Shown: positions 42,330 through 51,473, counted from the stretch's first letter. The stretch: DNA of 64,000 nucleotides from Oscillospiraceae bacterium (GCA_017848055.1 JAGALZ010000013.1:1-64000); one strand, 5' to 3'. Numbers and translations: made by a program. The notes: generated from the letters alone by a model not told the origin.

Positions 42330-43799
42330 TTATTTTATTAAACTGATAGCTTCTGCCCATCTTTGTATGAGTGATGAACGCTGTTCACCGGAGATTTGCG
42401 GAATGAATTCGTTGGAGTAATTTATCAGTGACTTGATTTCTTGTCTGCTCTTCCAGAATCCGCAATAGAGTCCAGCCAGGAAAGCGGCTCCCATAGCCGT
42501 AGTTTCGATGCACGAAGGTCTTTTTACAACAGCATTGAGTACATCAGCCTGGAACTGCATAAGGAACGTATTTGCACTTGCACCGCCGTCTACCTTTAAA
42601 ACACTGATTTTTTCACCGATATCATTTTCCATAGCAGTTATCAAATCATAGCTCTGAAAGGCGAGTGATTCTAATGTTGACCTTACGATGTGTGCCTTTC
42701 CGGTGCCTCTGGAAATACCGGTGATAATACCCCTTGCGTATGGATTCCAGTAGGGAGCGCCAAGTCCCGTGAATGCAGGAACAACAGTTACACCATTAGT
42801 GTCAGCAACAGATAGTGCAATTTCTTCAGTTTCCGAGGCTTTGCTTATAAGACCCAGCTCGTCACGAAGCCACTGAATTGCCGCACCAGCCACAAATACC
42901 GAGCCTTCAAGGGCGTATGTAATTTCTCCGTCAATGCCGCAAGCAATTGTTGTTACAAGTCCGTTCTTTGATTTGATAGGCTTATTTCCTGTGTTTGTAA
43001 GAAGAAAGCATCCGGTACCATAGGTGTTCTTACCTTCGCCCTTTTCAAAACAGCATTGTCCGAACAGAGCCGCCTGTTGGTCACCAGCAACACCGCAGAT
43101 TTTTATATCTGAGCCGAGAACACCGGTTGTGCCGAAATCATCGGACGATAGCTTAACCTGAGGCAGAATTGCTTTCGGAATATTGAAATATTCAAGAAGC
43201 TCGCTGTCCCATTCGTTTTTATAAATGTTGTAGAGCATTGTCCTTGAAGCATTAGTGCAGTCTGTAGCGTGTACCTTGCCACCCGTCAGCTTCCATATAA
43301 GATAGCAGTCAACAGTACCAAACAGCAGGTCACCACGCTGAGCCTTTTCTCTTGCACCCTCTACATTATCGAGAATCCACATAATTTTGGTTGCGGAAAA
43401 ATAAGGGTCGGGGACGAGTCCGGTTTTGTCGGTAATAACATTGCTCATGTTGTCAGCCTTGATTTTTTCGATATAATCGGAAGTTCTTCTGCATTGCCAT
43501 ACAATTGCGTTATAAATCGGTTCGCCCGTGTTCTTGTCCCATAGTATGGTTGTTTCACGCTGATTGGTGATGCCGATGCATTCGATATCCTGTGCCGTAG
43601 CACCCATAAGTGCAAGAGCCTCAGCCGCAACCGATACCTGGGAAGAATAGATTTCATCAGGGTTGTGCTCCACCCATCCGCTTTTCGGATATATCTGTCT
43701 GAACTCTTTCTGTGCACAGGAAACGATTTTTCCGTTTATATCAAAAATGATGCAGCGTGAGCTGGTTGTGCCCTGGTCAAGCGACATTACATACTTCAT
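42330..43799 (-). CDS. glpK: Glycerol kinase
   Basis: A 489-residue FGGY-family kinase that phosphorylates glycerol to sn-glycerol 3-phosphate. Motifs: [15 protein letters not shown] at the start, [15 protein letters not shown], the phosphate loop [15 protein letters not shown] and the C-terminal [19 protein letters not shown]. The length is typical. The start is the ATG at 43799 with CGGAGG. No glpF or glpD is adjacent, so the gene is isolated with its own promoter. No clear terminator was found downstream. Confidence 0.95.
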   Translation of the reverse strand: MKYVMSLDQGTTSSRCIIFDINGKIVSCAQKEFRQIYPKSGWVEHNPDEIYSSQVSVAAEALALMGATAQDIECIGITNQRETTILWDKNTGEPIYNAIVWQCRRTSDYIEKIKADNMSNVITDKTGLVPDPYFSATKIMWILDNVEGAREKAQRGDLLFGTVDCYLIWKLTGGKVHATDCTNASRTMLYNIYKNEWDSELLEYFNIPKAILPQVKLSSDDFGTTGVLGSDIKICGVAGDQQAALFGQCCFEKGEGKNTYGTGCFLLTNTGNKPIKSKNGLVTTIACGIDGEITYALEGSVFVAGAAIQWLRDELGLISKASETEEIALSVADTNGVTVVPAFTGLGAPYWNPYARGIITGISRGTGKAHIVRSTLESLAFQSYDLITAMENDIGEKISVLKVDGGASANTFLMQFQADVLNAVVKRPSCIETTAMGAAFLAGLYCGFWKSRQEIKSLINYSNEFIPQISGEQRSSLIQRWAEAISLIK

Positions 43800-43831
43800 A
43801 CATAGCCTCCGTTCAATGTTGTGTTTTGTAT

Positions 43832-43860
43832 ATTATAACACCATTATAAATGCTTGGCAA
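43832..43860 (-). promoter_or_regulatory. Sigma-A-type promoter of glpK
   Basis: On the minus strand, TTGCCA (43855-43860), 17 bp, TATAAT (43832-43837), with extended TG. I saw no catabolite-response element that I would defend. Confidence 0.8.
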
Positions 43861-43884
43861 CTAAATTTTCAAGAGTAAATGTGC

Positions 43885-43913
43885 TTGACTTTTGTATCCC
43901 CGTATAATATAAT
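43885..43913 (+). promoter_or_regulatory. Sigma-A-type promoter of the first NTF2-like protein gene
   Basis: TTGACT (43885-43890), 17 bp, TATAAT (43908-43913). A second overlapping TATAAT lies at 43903-43908. Confidence 0.78.
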
Positions 43914-43945
43914 ATCAATAACAGCTAATTTTTTGGAGGTCAGCC

Positions 43946-45202
43946 ATGAAAAAGATTTGTCAGTATTGCGGAGAGAAGCTAGGATACTTTGATAGAGATT
44001 GTCCAAATTGCGGTGCGGTTTATGAGGATTGCTCACATTGCGAGGAAACTGAAAGCTATAATGATTCGAGATATTATCGTGACCCGTCGGAATACGGTTC
44101 GTATGACTCAAGACCGATGCATGACCAGCCGCAGCACCGACAGGCGGGATATCCGAACAGACAGTTTTCACAGCCACAGTACCAGCAGCCACAGCTCAGA
44201 CAGTATTCTACATATGATGAAGGTACAAGCAAAAAGGCAAAGAAAAGCGTAGCGTGGAAGTTTGCACTGATTATCGCTGTTATTTCAATAATTATGATAG
44301 TGGTCGTTATCGTATCAACTATCAGAGAATTTACCTATAAGAGTACGCTGGAGGACTATTTTGACAGCTTTGAAGGTGCAGACGGAAAGGCATTTGTTGA
44401 AGCACAGTATACAGATGAAATGCTCTGGGACTTCTTCGGATATTCTATTGATGAAGTGGATGAGCTGCACGACCAGGTAACCGAATGGCTCATTGATGCG
44501 AAAAGCATGATTGAGCTTAATTACGGAGACGACCTCGACATATCATTTAAGGTAATAGATGAGCGAGAGTTTAACGAAGATGAGATATTTGAAATGAATT
44601 CTCTTGCTAACCATATGAATCTGTACTTTAATATCGATAAGGGTTATGAGCTTGAGCTTGAAATAAAAGTAAAGGGCGATGAAGACGGTGAGGTTTTCGA
44701 CGCTGAGGCTCAGGTAATAAATGTTGACGGAGCTTGGCTTATCTATTCTCTTGAGTGTGATTACAGTATATTCAATGTAACATCTGTCATTGATGCGTAT
44801 TTTGATGCAGAGCTTTCTATTATGAATAGCTACGCAGCGGATGTTTTTGATGCAGCCGAAATGTATGCTCAATTCTGTAAAGATGCAGGCAAGCTGATAG
44901 GTGCAGGTTCCATAATTGGCGGCGAATATATCAACGAAGGAGAATCAATTGCACCATCAAAAACAGGCGATGAACTAAAGCTCCCTTCTGCTGATTATGC
45001 GACATATGAAGATATTGTTGAAGGAATAAATACCTGTGTTCCAGACGGAATGGTTGGTATGGTGTACTGTGTTGAATTTGATGATTATGGTATGCCGTGT
45101 GCAGTAATCTGCGCTGATGATTCTATAGATTCATTCGTCGGAGCATACCCGCGTGGTGCTACAAATGTTAAAGCAACACTTTCGGATGCGAAAGCCGATT
45201 AA
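43946..45202 (+). CDS. Zinc-ribbon membrane protein with extracytoplasmic NTF2-like domain, copy 1
   Basis: A 418-residue protein. An N-terminal zinc ribbon (CQYCGEKL...CPNCGAVY plus CSHC) is followed by a Q/P/Y/R-rich linker, one transmembrane helix at about 106-128, and an NTF2-like domain (about 132-270, YKSTLEDYFDSFEGADGKAF...GYELELEIKVKG...VDGAWLIYSL). A further acidic domain of ~150 residues ends the protein. The outside part is strongly acidic. The NTF2-like part is clearly related to the two proteins downstream. Function is unknown. The layout, with cytoplasmic zinc ribbon and outer sensor-like domain, suggests signalling or envelope monitoring (inference). Confidence 0.82.
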   Translation: MKKICQYCGEKLGYFDRDCPNCGAVYEDCSHCEETESYNDSRYYRDPSEYGSYDSRPMHDQPQHRQAGYPNRQFSQPQYQQPQLRQYSTYDEGTSKKAKKSVAWKFALIIAVISIIMIVVVIVSTIREFTYKSTLEDYFDSFEGADGKAFVEAQYTDEMLWDFFGYSIDEVDELHDQVTEWLIDAKSMIELNYGDDLDISFKVIDEREFNEDEIFEMNSLANHMNLYFNIDKGYELELEIKVKGDEDGEVFDAEAQVINVDGAWLIYSLECDYSIFNVTSVIDAYFDAELSIMNSYAADVFDAAEMYAQFCKDAGKLIGAGSIIGGEYINEGESIAPSKTGDELKLPSADYATYEDIVEGINTCVPDGMVGMVYCVEFDDYGMPCAVICADDSIDSFVGAYPRGATNVKATLSDAKAD

Positions 45203-45226
45203 ATATAAAACAAATTGCGTGACTAC

Positions 45227-45255
45227 TTGACAAAAGTTGCGTAATCGTTTATAAT
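45227..45255 (+). promoter_or_regulatory. Consensus sigma-A promoter of the second NTF2-like protein gene
   Basis: A perfect TTGACA (45227-45232), 17 bp, perfect TATAAT (45250-45255). It excludes an in-frame start at 45255, which would fall on the -10 box. Confidence 0.85.
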
Positions 45256-45299
45256 TGTGCTATGGTTTAACCTACTACTATAATTTGGAGGAATTGACA

Positions 45300-46103
45300 A
45301 TGAGTAAATTCTGTACATCTTGTGGCGCATCACTTGATGATAACGCTACATTCTGCACTGCGTGCGGTGCAAAGCTTGCAGCACCTGTAGCTGCAGCACA
45401 GGCTCCTGCACAGGAAGCAACAGCTAACGCTGAAGGAACACCAATTGACGCACTTAAGGATAAGACTGTTAACGCATTCAACAGCTTCAAGAACAATCCT
45501 AACAGAAATACTATTCTCGGTATTGCTGCTATCGCTGTTTTAGTAATCATCCTGATTGTTGTTGTTGTTAATCTGTTCACAGGCGGATACAAGGGCGCTC
45601 TCAAGGATTACTTCGGTTCTATCGAGGACAAGGATGGAAAGGCTTACGCTCAGTCCACAATGTCAGGCGATATGATTGACGAAATGATTGATGAAAGCGG
45701 TCTTAAGAAGGATAAGTTCTACGATGGATATAAGGCAGTTGCTAAGTCTACATATAACAAGCTTAAGGAAGACTTCGGCTCCGGTATTGAAATTGACTTT
45801 GAAGTAACTGACAAGGAAAAGATTGACAAGGATGACCTTGAGGATTTGGAGACAATTCTTGCTTTTGCGATGGAAGATATCAAGATTTCCAAGGGTTATG
45901 ACCTTGAACTTGAGGTTACAGTAGAAGGCAAGGATGACGATGATACATTCGATGCAGTAGCTACAGTTCTTAAGGTTGACGGCGACTGGATTGTTATGAA
46001 TCTTAGTGTTGAAGATTGCAGAGCACTTAACATTTCCGGTATGGATATGGACGACCTCGATGACCTCGGAGATGCAATGGATTCCCTCGCTGGTCTCTTC
46101 TAA
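45300..46103 (+). CDS. Zinc-ribbon membrane protein with extracytoplasmic NTF2-like domain, copy 2
   Basis: A 267-residue protein. The start is the ATG at 45300 after TTGGAGG. A classic short zinc ribbon opens it (FCTSCGASLDDNATFCTACG, residues 4-23). An Ala-rich linker and a transmembrane helix (about 76-98) follow. Then comes the NTF2-like domain (YKGALKDYFGSIEDKDGKAY...GYDLELEVTVEG...VDGDWIVMNL), which closely parallels copy 1 at 43946. The protein ends in an acidic DDLDDLGDAMDS tail. The perfect-consensus promoter suggests high expression. Function is unknown. Confidence 0.85.
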   Translation: MSKFCTSCGASLDDNATFCTACGAKLAAPVAAAQAPAQEATANAEGTPIDALKDKTVNAFNSFKNNPNRNTILGIAAIAVLVIILIVVVVNLFTGGYKGALKDYFGSIEDKDGKAYAQSTMSGDMIDEMIDESGLKKDKFYDGYKAVAKSTYNKLKEDFGSGIEIDFEVTDKEKIDKDDLEDLETILAFAMEDIKISKGYDLELEVTVEGKDDDDTFDAVATVLKVDGDWIVMNLSVEDCRALNISGMDMDDLDDLGDAMDSLAGLF

Positions 46104-46120
46104 TCTGAATAAAACAATTA

Positions 46121-46150
46121 AAAGGAACGGAGAATTCCGTTCCTTTTTTG
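46121..46150 (+). terminator. Terminator after NTF2-like copy 2
   Basis: A perfect 11-bp stem AAAGGAACGGA/TCCGTTCCTTT with a 4-nt loop, followed by further T. The next gene starts only 15 bp later, so it depends on read-through. Confidence 0.85.
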
Positions 46151-46164
46151 TAAGGTGATATATT

Positions 46165-46674
46165 GTGAAAAGACTTTTGGTTTTATTGTTGGCTCTTTCT
46201 CTGCTTGTGCTTTCTTCTTGTGAAAGCGATGAGCCTGAAAGAGAATATCTCGAATATGAAGCCCCGATAGCAACATTTATCAATGCCTATAATAAGAAAG
46301 ACAGTGCTTCGGCATTAGGCTGTTTTACTCCTGGTGCCAAGGATTTGTATGGAACGGAGAACGATATCGTAAATGATTTATCTTCGTATGTCGATAGCGT
46401 TGTAGGGGACAGAGCAAGGCTTTCTTATAAGGTGCTTGATAAGCAGGAGCTTGACGAGCAAGCCGTAAATGCGATTTCTGACGAGTATACTGATACGTAT
46501 TCGCTCAGACTTGAAGTGAAAAAGGCATATAAGCTTAAGGTTAAGATTTCAACTAAGGGCGGAAACTTGTCTGCAACCAACGAAAACCTGGAGATTATCA
46601 CAATAAAAGCAGGTTCAAGCTGGTATATATACGGTAACGTGTTAATCGACTTGGGACTAAAAGTTAAAGAGTAA
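46165..46674 (+). CDS. NTF2-like lipoprotein, copy 3 of the family
   Basis: A 169-residue protein with a signal peptide and lipobox (LVLSSC, Cys19), so anchored on the outer face of the membrane. The rest is an NTF2-like domain related to copies 1 and 2 (IATFINAYNKKDSASALGCF, KAYKLKVKISTKG, AGSSWYIYGN), without zinc ribbon or helix. The start is GTG at 46165 with AAGGTGATAT. It follows the terminator 46121-46150 closely, which implies lower expression than copy 2 by read-through (inference). Confidence 0.82.
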   Translation: MKRLLVLLLALSLLVLSSCESDEPEREYLEYEAPIATFINAYNKKDSASALGCFTPGAKDLYGTENDIVNDLSSYVDSVVGDRARLSYKVLDKQELDEQAVNAISDEYTDTYSLRLEVKKAYKLKVKISTKGGNLSATNENLEIITIKAGSSWYIYGNVLIDLGLKVKE

Positions 46675-46680
46675 AGAAAA

Positions 46681-46710
46681 AGGCTTCCGTAAGGAAGCCT
46701 CTTATTTTAT
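46681..46710. terminator. Bidirectional terminator between lipoprotein and RhaT-like transporter genes
   Basis: An 8-bp stem AGGCTTCC/GGAAGCCT with a GTAA tetraloop, flanked by an A-rich left and T-rich right side. Confidence 0.8.
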
Positions 46711-47690
46711 ATGTTTGATAGTGCAGTAATTACCCAGGATATTATCAGGATACCGTTTCCGATAAATAAGACCTTCTTGGCTTTATCACAGCCTCGCCAT
46801 TCGCCGACCTTAAGTCCCCAGCCATTACTTACGATAAGTGCAATGGCATTAAACAAAATCCAGCCAACTACAGGCCCGAGTTCGCCAAGCTTAAGCGATG
46901 CTATACCATACGCCGCAAGTGCCGCAAACCAAACGATTGCTGTCAAAAACAGCACAGCAAATCTCTTGACGCTGCCCTGCATAGCGTATGTCTTCCAGGT
47001 CTTGTTTTTGGTCATAGAGTATGCACAGTAGCTCATTCCTGCACAGGCTCCACCGAAAAGAACCGGTAACCACTGAATCGCACTTGCCGTTGTATCTGAA
47101 TAACCATTCGCAACAACGGCATTTCCTACTTTGGAAAGTGAGTCAAACCCGACGTTCATAACGCCTGCACCCAGACCGGAAATCATAGAAAAAATTAAAC
47201 CGAGTTTCATCGAACCATTGCATTGCTGATTGTTCTCTTTATCCTTGATGAGTCCCGCTTTTGTAATAACAAAAATTCCAAGAAGTGTGCCGCAAAGACC
47301 ACTCATCAGTAACAGCATTGAGCTTAGCTTCGGAAGTGAATCTGCTGTGAAAAGAGGAATGACAGAGCCGACAATTGCCGATATTCCCATGGAAATTCCA
47401 TAAACCAGCGACATGCCAATCATAGTAACTCCCTTGCTGAAGCAAATCGCTGATATTCCCCATACAACACCGCAAAGTATCGCAGTTACTGTAGCTTTAG
47501 GCTCTGCTGTAAGATACGGAAGAAAACCCGGAATCAGTATAACAGTCCAAAGCAGGGGAACAAGTGCACAGTAGAGTGAATACACACCCCAGAAAGATTC
47601 CCACGAAAACGGCTTGTAGTTTTTGTAACCAAGCCCGAAGCTTCCTTGGCAAAGGCACGCGAAAATAAGTATTATAAATCCTGTAATCAT
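46707..47690 (-). CDS. RhaT-like sugar:proton symporter
   Basis: A 327-residue membrane protein with about ten helices and the features of the L-rhamnose/proton symporter family: ACLCQGSFGLGYKNYKPFSWE near the start, GVVWGISAICFSKGVTMIGMSLVYG, and GELGPVVGWILFNA near the end. No rhamnose catabolic genes lie nearby, so the sugar is unproven. The ATG at 47690 has GGAGG. It has its own promoter. Confidence 0.85.
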   Translation of the reverse strand: MITGFIILIFACLCQGSFGLGYKNYKPFSWESFWGVYSLYCALVPLLWTVILIPGFLPYLTAEPKATVTAILCGVVWGISAICFSKGVTMIGMSLVYGISMGISAIVGSVIPLFTADSLPKLSSMLLLMSGLCGTLLGIFVITKAGLIKDKENNQQCNGSMKLGLIFSMISGLGAGVMNVGFDSLSKVGNAVVANGYSDTTASAIQWLPVLFGGACAGMSYCAYSMTKNKTWKTYAMQGSVKRFAVLFLTAIVWFAALAAYGIASLKLGELGPVVGWILFNAIALIVSNGWGLKVGEWRGCDKAKKVLFIGNGILIISWVITALSNI

Positions 47691-47718
47691 ATAACATCCT
47701 CCACAATTTTACTTTATA

Positions 47719-47747
47719 ATACTATCACAAAGAGGTAAGATATACAA
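47719..47747 (-). promoter_or_regulatory. Likely promoter of the RhaT-like transporter gene
   Basis: On the minus strand, TTGTAT (47742-47747), 17 bp, TAGTAT (47719-47724) with TGTGA before the -10. Confidence 0.6.
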
Positions 47748-47807
47748 TACGCAAATTATACAGATTTTAACACTTTCTTCTATCATTGTATCGTAAAATA
47801 TGAACGT

Positions 47808-47842
47808 AAAAAAAGCAGCCGCCGATTAACGACGACTGCTTT
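47808..47842 (-). terminator. Terminator of the DUF1508 gene
   Basis: A 13-bp stem with two G-U pairs (47812-47824 with 47830-47842), followed on the minus strand by a TTTTTTT tract. Confidence 0.8.
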
Positions 47843-47855
47843 ATAAAGCACTTGA

Positions 47856-48236
47856 TTATTCTTCTTCAGGCTCTACAACGTCAGCTTCAGGAGCGTTCTT
47901 TACAACGCTTGCAATACCGTTCTTGCAGCTTGGCTTAGCCTTGTAGCCTTCGCTTGTAGCGATGATTTCGCCGTTTCTAGCCTTAAGACGGAAACGGAAT
48001 TCGCCAGCCTTGTCAGTGTAGATTTCAAACTTAGGGTGCTTTTCAGCAGCGTATCCTTCTACAGTCTGGTCTTCGATAGCAGCGATAGGAGCATTCTTCT
48101 TGATGCTCTCAATGCTGTTCTTGCAGCTTGCGAGTGTTGAGAATACTTCTCCGCCTGTAGCAATAACTTCACCATTGCCAGCCTTGAGGCTAAGTGTGAA
48201 ACCTGTCTTTGTTGCCTTGATAACAAACTTTCCCAT
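47856..48236 (-). CDS. Duplicated DUF1508 (YegP-like) protein
   Basis: A 126-residue protein. Two DUF1508 repeats lie at about 2-52 (GKFVIKATKTGFTLSLKAGN) and 67-117 (PKFEIYTDKAGEFRFRLKAR), each with NGE-I-A-T and a SCKN(S/G)I helix. The start is the ATG at 48236 behind GGAGG; an in-frame upstream start at 48257 would overlap that site. The tail is acidic. The family function is unknown. It has a near-consensus promoter of its own. Confidence 0.9.
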   Translation of the reverse strand: MGKFVIKATKTGFTLSLKAGNGEVIATGGEVFSTLASCKNSIESIKKNAPIAAIEDQTVEGYAAEKHPKFEIYTDKAGEFRFRLKARNGEIIATSEGYKAKPSCKNGIASVVKNAPEADVVEPEEE

Positions 48237-48290
48237 GATAAAAAGTCCTCCGTTCAAAATAAATCAAAGCTAATTTTAATAGCTACTATA

Positions 48291-48319
48291 AGTATACTCT
48301 CATTTTTTTGATTTGTCAA
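48291..48319 (-). promoter_or_regulatory. Sigma-A-type promoter of the DUF1508 gene
   Basis: On the minus strand, TTGACA (48314-48319), 17 bp, TATACT (48291-48296). Confidence 0.8.
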
Positions 48320-48339
48320 TAATATTTTGTCTATTCTGC

Positions 48340-48368
48340 TTGAAAAATGACGAAATATGTGATAAAAT
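48340..48368 (+). promoter_or_regulatory. Sigma-A-type promoter of the oxidoreductase gene
   Basis: TTGAAA (48340-48345), 17 bp, TAAAAT (48363-48368) with TGTGA before the -10. Confidence 0.7.
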
Positions 48369-48398
48369 TTAAGCAAGTTTGTTTTAAGGAGAATAATT

Positions 48399-49523
48399 AT
48401 GCCGACTTCAAAAAGAATAAAGACAGCTGTATTTGGCTGTGGTCAGATTAGCGAAGTGTATTTAGAAAATATGATGAACCGTTTTTCGTGCCTAGATGTT
48501 GTTGCGTGCTGTTCAAAGAACGGGGCATCGGCAAAAAAGAGAGCAGAGCAATTCGGCATCAAAGCTATGAGTGCAGAAGAGATTTTTGCAGATTCTTCAA
48601 TCGAGCTTATTGTCAACCTTACTCCTGCTACCGAGCACTACGATATCATCAAAATGTCACTAGAAGCGGAAAAGAATGTTTATACAGAAAAGATACTTAC
48701 ACCGTCTTATAACAAAGCAAAAGAGCTTTGCGAGCTTGCAAAGGAAAAGAATCTGAGAATAGGCTGTGCTCCTGATACATTCCTCGGTTCAGCAATACAG
48801 ACTGCAAAGAAAGCAATCGAGCGAGGAGAGATAGGTCAGATTATGTCTTGCTCTGCAAATCTCAACCGTGACTGTACATGTTCTTATACGCCGGGCAGAT
48901 TTACAACACTTAAGGGTGGCGGAGTCGGATTTGATGTCGGTATTTACTATATTACCGCTATACTTTCGATACTCGGCAGTGCTTCAAAGGCCTGCGGATT
49001 CTGTCTTAACACAACTCCCGAGTATGTAGTTGAGGACTCAAACTCGCAGTATTTCGGACAAAAATGCATAGTAGACAACGAGAACATAATGATTGGAAAT
49101 GTCCTTTTCCGAAACGGAGTCGCAACAACTCTGCATTTCTGCGGAAGAACAATCTACCCCGAAACCCCATCAATTATTTTCTACGGAACAAAGGGCATCA
49201 TTATTCTTCCTGACCCTAACTGCTTCGGCGGAAAGGTGCTTATAATGCGAAAGGGAGAAAGCAACTACTCTGAGCTTGAAAACGAGTTCTTCTTTGATGA
49301 CAATTCCAGAGGCCTCGGCGTTGCAGAAATGGCTTGGTCAATTATGCAAAACCGTCCGCACAGAGCATCTGTTGAGATGGCAGCCCATGCTGTTGAGATT
49401 CTCTGTGCAATTGAAAAATCCTCAGAAACAGGTATAACTCAGCTGATATATTCTGAGTTCACTCCGTCTTTGCCGCTTAAGCCTAAGTATGAATGCGAAA
49501 GGGAAGAGGATTCAATTAAGTAA
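48399..49523 (+). CDS. Gfo/Idh/MocA-family oxidoreductase
   Basis: A 374-residue NAD(P)-dependent dehydrogenase. The Rossmann motif AVFGCGQISEVYLENM is at about 10-25. The active-site lysine lies in VYTEKILT, which differs from the usual EKP by having Ile-Leu after the lysine. The C-terminal substrate domain starts with GCAPDTFLGSAIQTAKKAI. Relatives act on sugars, inositols or sugar nucleotides; the substrate cannot be told. It stands alone between its own promoter and terminator. Confidence 0.9.
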   Translation: MPTSKRIKTAVFGCGQISEVYLENMMNRFSCLDVVACCSKNGASAKKRAEQFGIKAMSAEEIFADSSIELIVNLTPATEHYDIIKMSLEAEKNVYTEKILTPSYNKAKELCELAKEKNLRIGCAPDTFLGSAIQTAKKAIERGEIGQIMSCSANLNRDCTCSYTPGRFTTLKGGGVGFDVGIYYITAILSILGSASKACGFCLNTTPEYVVEDSNSQYFGQKCIVDNENIMIGNVLFRNGVATTLHFCGRTIYPETPSIIFYGTKGIIILPDPNCFGGKVLIMRKGESNYSELENEFFFDDNSRGLGVAEMAWSIMQNRPHRASVEMAAHAVEILCAIEKSSETGITQLIYSEFTPSLPLKPKYECEREEDSIK

Positions 49524-49530
49524 TAACGAT

Positions 49531-49560
49531 AAAAGCCGACAGTTTTCTGTCGGCTTTTGT
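49531..49560. terminator. Bidirectional terminator between oxidoreductase and GNAT genes
   Basis: A perfect 12-bp stem AAAAGCCGACAG/CTGTCGGCTTTT with a TTTT loop. Confidence 0.88.
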
Positions 49561-49562
49561 TA

Positions 49563-49985
49563 TTACTTAATCATTGTAATGTGCGGGTATCCCTCGTCGA
49601 GATAGAATTCTCCGATTTCCTCATAGCCTACCGATTTATAAAATCCTATGGCACGCTTCTGAGCCGAAAGCTCAAAATGTGAAAACTTAAAGCTCGCTCT
49701 CGCCGCATCCTCAAGCGCCTGCATCAAGATTCTTCCGATACCCATTTTTCTGTACTCAAGAAGAACAGCAATTCTTCCAAGGTGTGCGTTGCCGTTTTCG
49801 AGGAAAACTCTTCCGCAGCCGATTGGCTTGTCACCATCATAAACTACAGCATGCAGCGCAACAGAGTCGATATCATCAAACTCATCAAAGAAGCCCTGCT
49901 CGTCCATAAAAACCGTCTTTCTTATATAGAAAGCGTCGTCGAAGTTTTCCTTGCCTTTGTATATTTTTGCAACAAATTTACCCAT
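49563..49985 (-). CDS. GNAT-family acetyltransferase
   Basis: A 140-residue protein. The start is the ATG at 49985, one base after the stop of the ABC ATPase; a longer in-frame version from 50066 would lie inside that gene. The acetyl-CoA loop is LLEYRKMGIGRILMQAL at about 77-93, preceded by GRVFLENGNAHLGRIAV. The C-terminal AIGFYKSVGYEEIGEFY is typical. The acceptor is unknown. Coupling to an amino acid transporter suggests an amino acid-like substrate (inference). Confidence 0.9.
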   Translation of the reverse strand: MGKFVAKIYKGKENFDDAFYIRKTVFMDEQGFFDEFDDIDSVALHAVVYDGDKPIGCGRVFLENGNAHLGRIAVLLEYRKMGIGRILMQALEDAARASFKFSHFELSAQKRAIGFYKSVGYEEIGEFYLDEGYPHITMIK

Positions 49986-49986
49986 T

Positions 49987-50712
49987 CTAAAGTACCTTCG
50001 AAATGAATTCCTTGAGTCGTGGGTTCTTCGGGTTGTTGAAGAACTCCTCAGGACCCGCCTGCTCAACTACAACTCCGTCTTCCATGAACATAACTCTTGA
50101 TGCAACTTCTCGTGCAAAGCCCATTTCGTGAGTTACAACGACCATTGTCATTCCGTCATTTGCAAGCTCTTTCATCAGATTTAAAACCTCACCGACCATT
50201 TCAGGGTCAAGAGCAGAGGTAGGCTCATCAAACAGCATTACATCCGGATTCATAGCGAGCGACCTTGCAATTGCAATTCGCTGCTTCTGTCCGCCCGAAA
50301 GCTGTGCAGGGTACTGCTCAGCCTTGTCGGCAAGACCAACCTTTTCAAGTAGCTCCATAGCTCTTACATCTGCATCAGCCTGAGTCATAATTCCGAGCTT
50401 TACAGGAGCGAGAGTGATGTTCTTCTTAATTGTAAGGTGAGGGAAGAGGTTGAAGTGCTGGAACACCATACCCATGCGTCGTCTTACAAGGTTTATCTGA
50501 GAGGTAGAAAGCTTGGTAATGTCAGTGCCCTCGAAAAGAATTTCTCCCTCAGTTGGCTTTTCAAGAAGATTCAGACAGCGGAGAAAAGTGCTTTTTCCGC
50601 TTCCCGAAGGGCCGACGATAACAACTTTTTCTCCTGCTTGTATAGTTTCGTTGATTCCTTTAAGCACCTCAAGCTTGCCGAAGGACTTTTTGAGATTTTT
50701 AACGTCTATCAT
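49987..50712 (-). CDS. Polar amino acid ABC transporter ATP-binding protein (GlnQ-like)
   Basis: A 241-residue protein. Walker A is [10 protein letters not shown], the signature is [16 protein letters not shown], and Walker B is [14 protein letters not shown], with the H-loop VVVTHEMGF. The ATG at 50712 overlaps the permease stop by 14 bp. A GGAG lies 11 bp upstream; an in-frame TTG nearer to that site is possible but less likely. It energises uptake together with the permease and binding protein. Confidence 0.95.
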   Translation of the reverse strand: MIDVKNLKKSFGKLEVLKGINETIQAGEKVVIVGPSGSGKSTFLRCLNLLEKPTEGEILFEGTDITKLSTSQINLVRRRMGMVFQHFNLFPHLTIKKNITLAPVKLGIMTQADADVRAMELLEKVGLADKAEQYPAQLSGGQKQRIAIARSLAMNPDVMLFDEPTSALDPEMVGEVLNLMKELANDGMTMVVVTHEMGFAREVASRVMFMEDGVVVEQAGPEEFFNNPKNPRLKEFISKVL

Positions 50713-51394
50713 TTTTAGCAAGTCTCCTTTCAAGCTTTGTTACCATTTTGGTAAGGAACATAACCATAATGAGGTAGATAAGCGCAACTGCAATAAGCGG
50801 CAGGAATGCTTCGAATGTCTGGCTTCTGATAATGTCGCCGCCGTTGGTAAGGTCTTGAATTGCGATATAACCTGAAACGGAGGTTTCCTTGAGAAGAACA
50901 ATAAATTCGTTGGCAAGTGCCGGAAGAACGTTCTTGAATGCCTGTGGAAGAATAATAGAAATCATCGTCTGATTGTAGCTCAGACCAAGGCTTGAGCCTG
51001 CTTCAAACTGACCGTTGTCGATGGACATAATTCCGGAACGTACGATTTCAGCAACGTATGCAGCTGAGTTGAGTCCGAAGGCAAGTATCGCAACTAAAAC
51101 CTTATTTATGTTTACAGAACCGAACACTACAAAGTAGATGATGAGAAGCTGAACAACAACAGGAGTTCCTCTGATTACTGTGAGGTATATTTTGCAGAAG
51201 AAATTGAGAATCTTAAATCTTCCGGTCTTGTCGTGTGTGGCACGGATAATAGCAATGATGAATCCTAAGACCATACCGATAAGTACAGCAAACAGAGTAA
51301 TAACGAGAGTATTTATCAAGCCGTCTGTCAGGTACTTCCATCTGTCCTCAGCAACAAAGTTCTGGTAAAGGTCGTCTAAAAAATTGTCAATCAC
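50699..51394 (-). CDS. Polar amino acid ABC transporter permease
   Basis: A 231-residue inner-membrane protein with about five helices of the His/Glu/Gln/Arg/opine family. The coupling (EAA) loop reads [17 protein letters not shown], and [15 protein letters not shown] is a standard family motif. The start is GTG at 51394 with AAGAAGGGA. It follows the hairpin 51415-51446 and probably relies on partial read-through from the binding-protein gene. Confidence 0.93.
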   Translation of the reverse strand: MIDNFLDDLYQNFVAEDRWKYLTDGLINTLVITLFAVLIGMVLGFIIAIIRATHDKTGRFKILNFFCKIYLTVIRGTPVVVQLLIIYFVVFGSVNINKVLVAILAFGLNSAAYVAEIVRSGIMSIDNGQFEAGSSLGLSYNQTMISIILPQAFKNVLPALANEFIVLLKETSVSGYIAIQDLTNGGDIIRSQTFEAFLPLIAVALIYLIMVMFLTKMVTKLERRLAKNDRR

Positions 51395-51414
51395 AAAAAC
51401 AGTCCCTTCTTTAA

Positions 51415-51446
51415 AAATTAAAGGCTGCTAAATTAACAGCAGCCTT
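51415..51446 (-). terminator. Intra-operon terminator between binding protein and permease genes
   Basis: On the minus strand, a perfect 9-bp stem AAGGCTGCT/AGCAGCCTT is followed by TAATTTTT. It lies within the transporter operon and probably keeps permease and ATPase levels below that of the binding protein. Confidence 0.75.
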
Positions 51447-51473
51447 AATTGATAATAAGCGCTTTAACGGATA

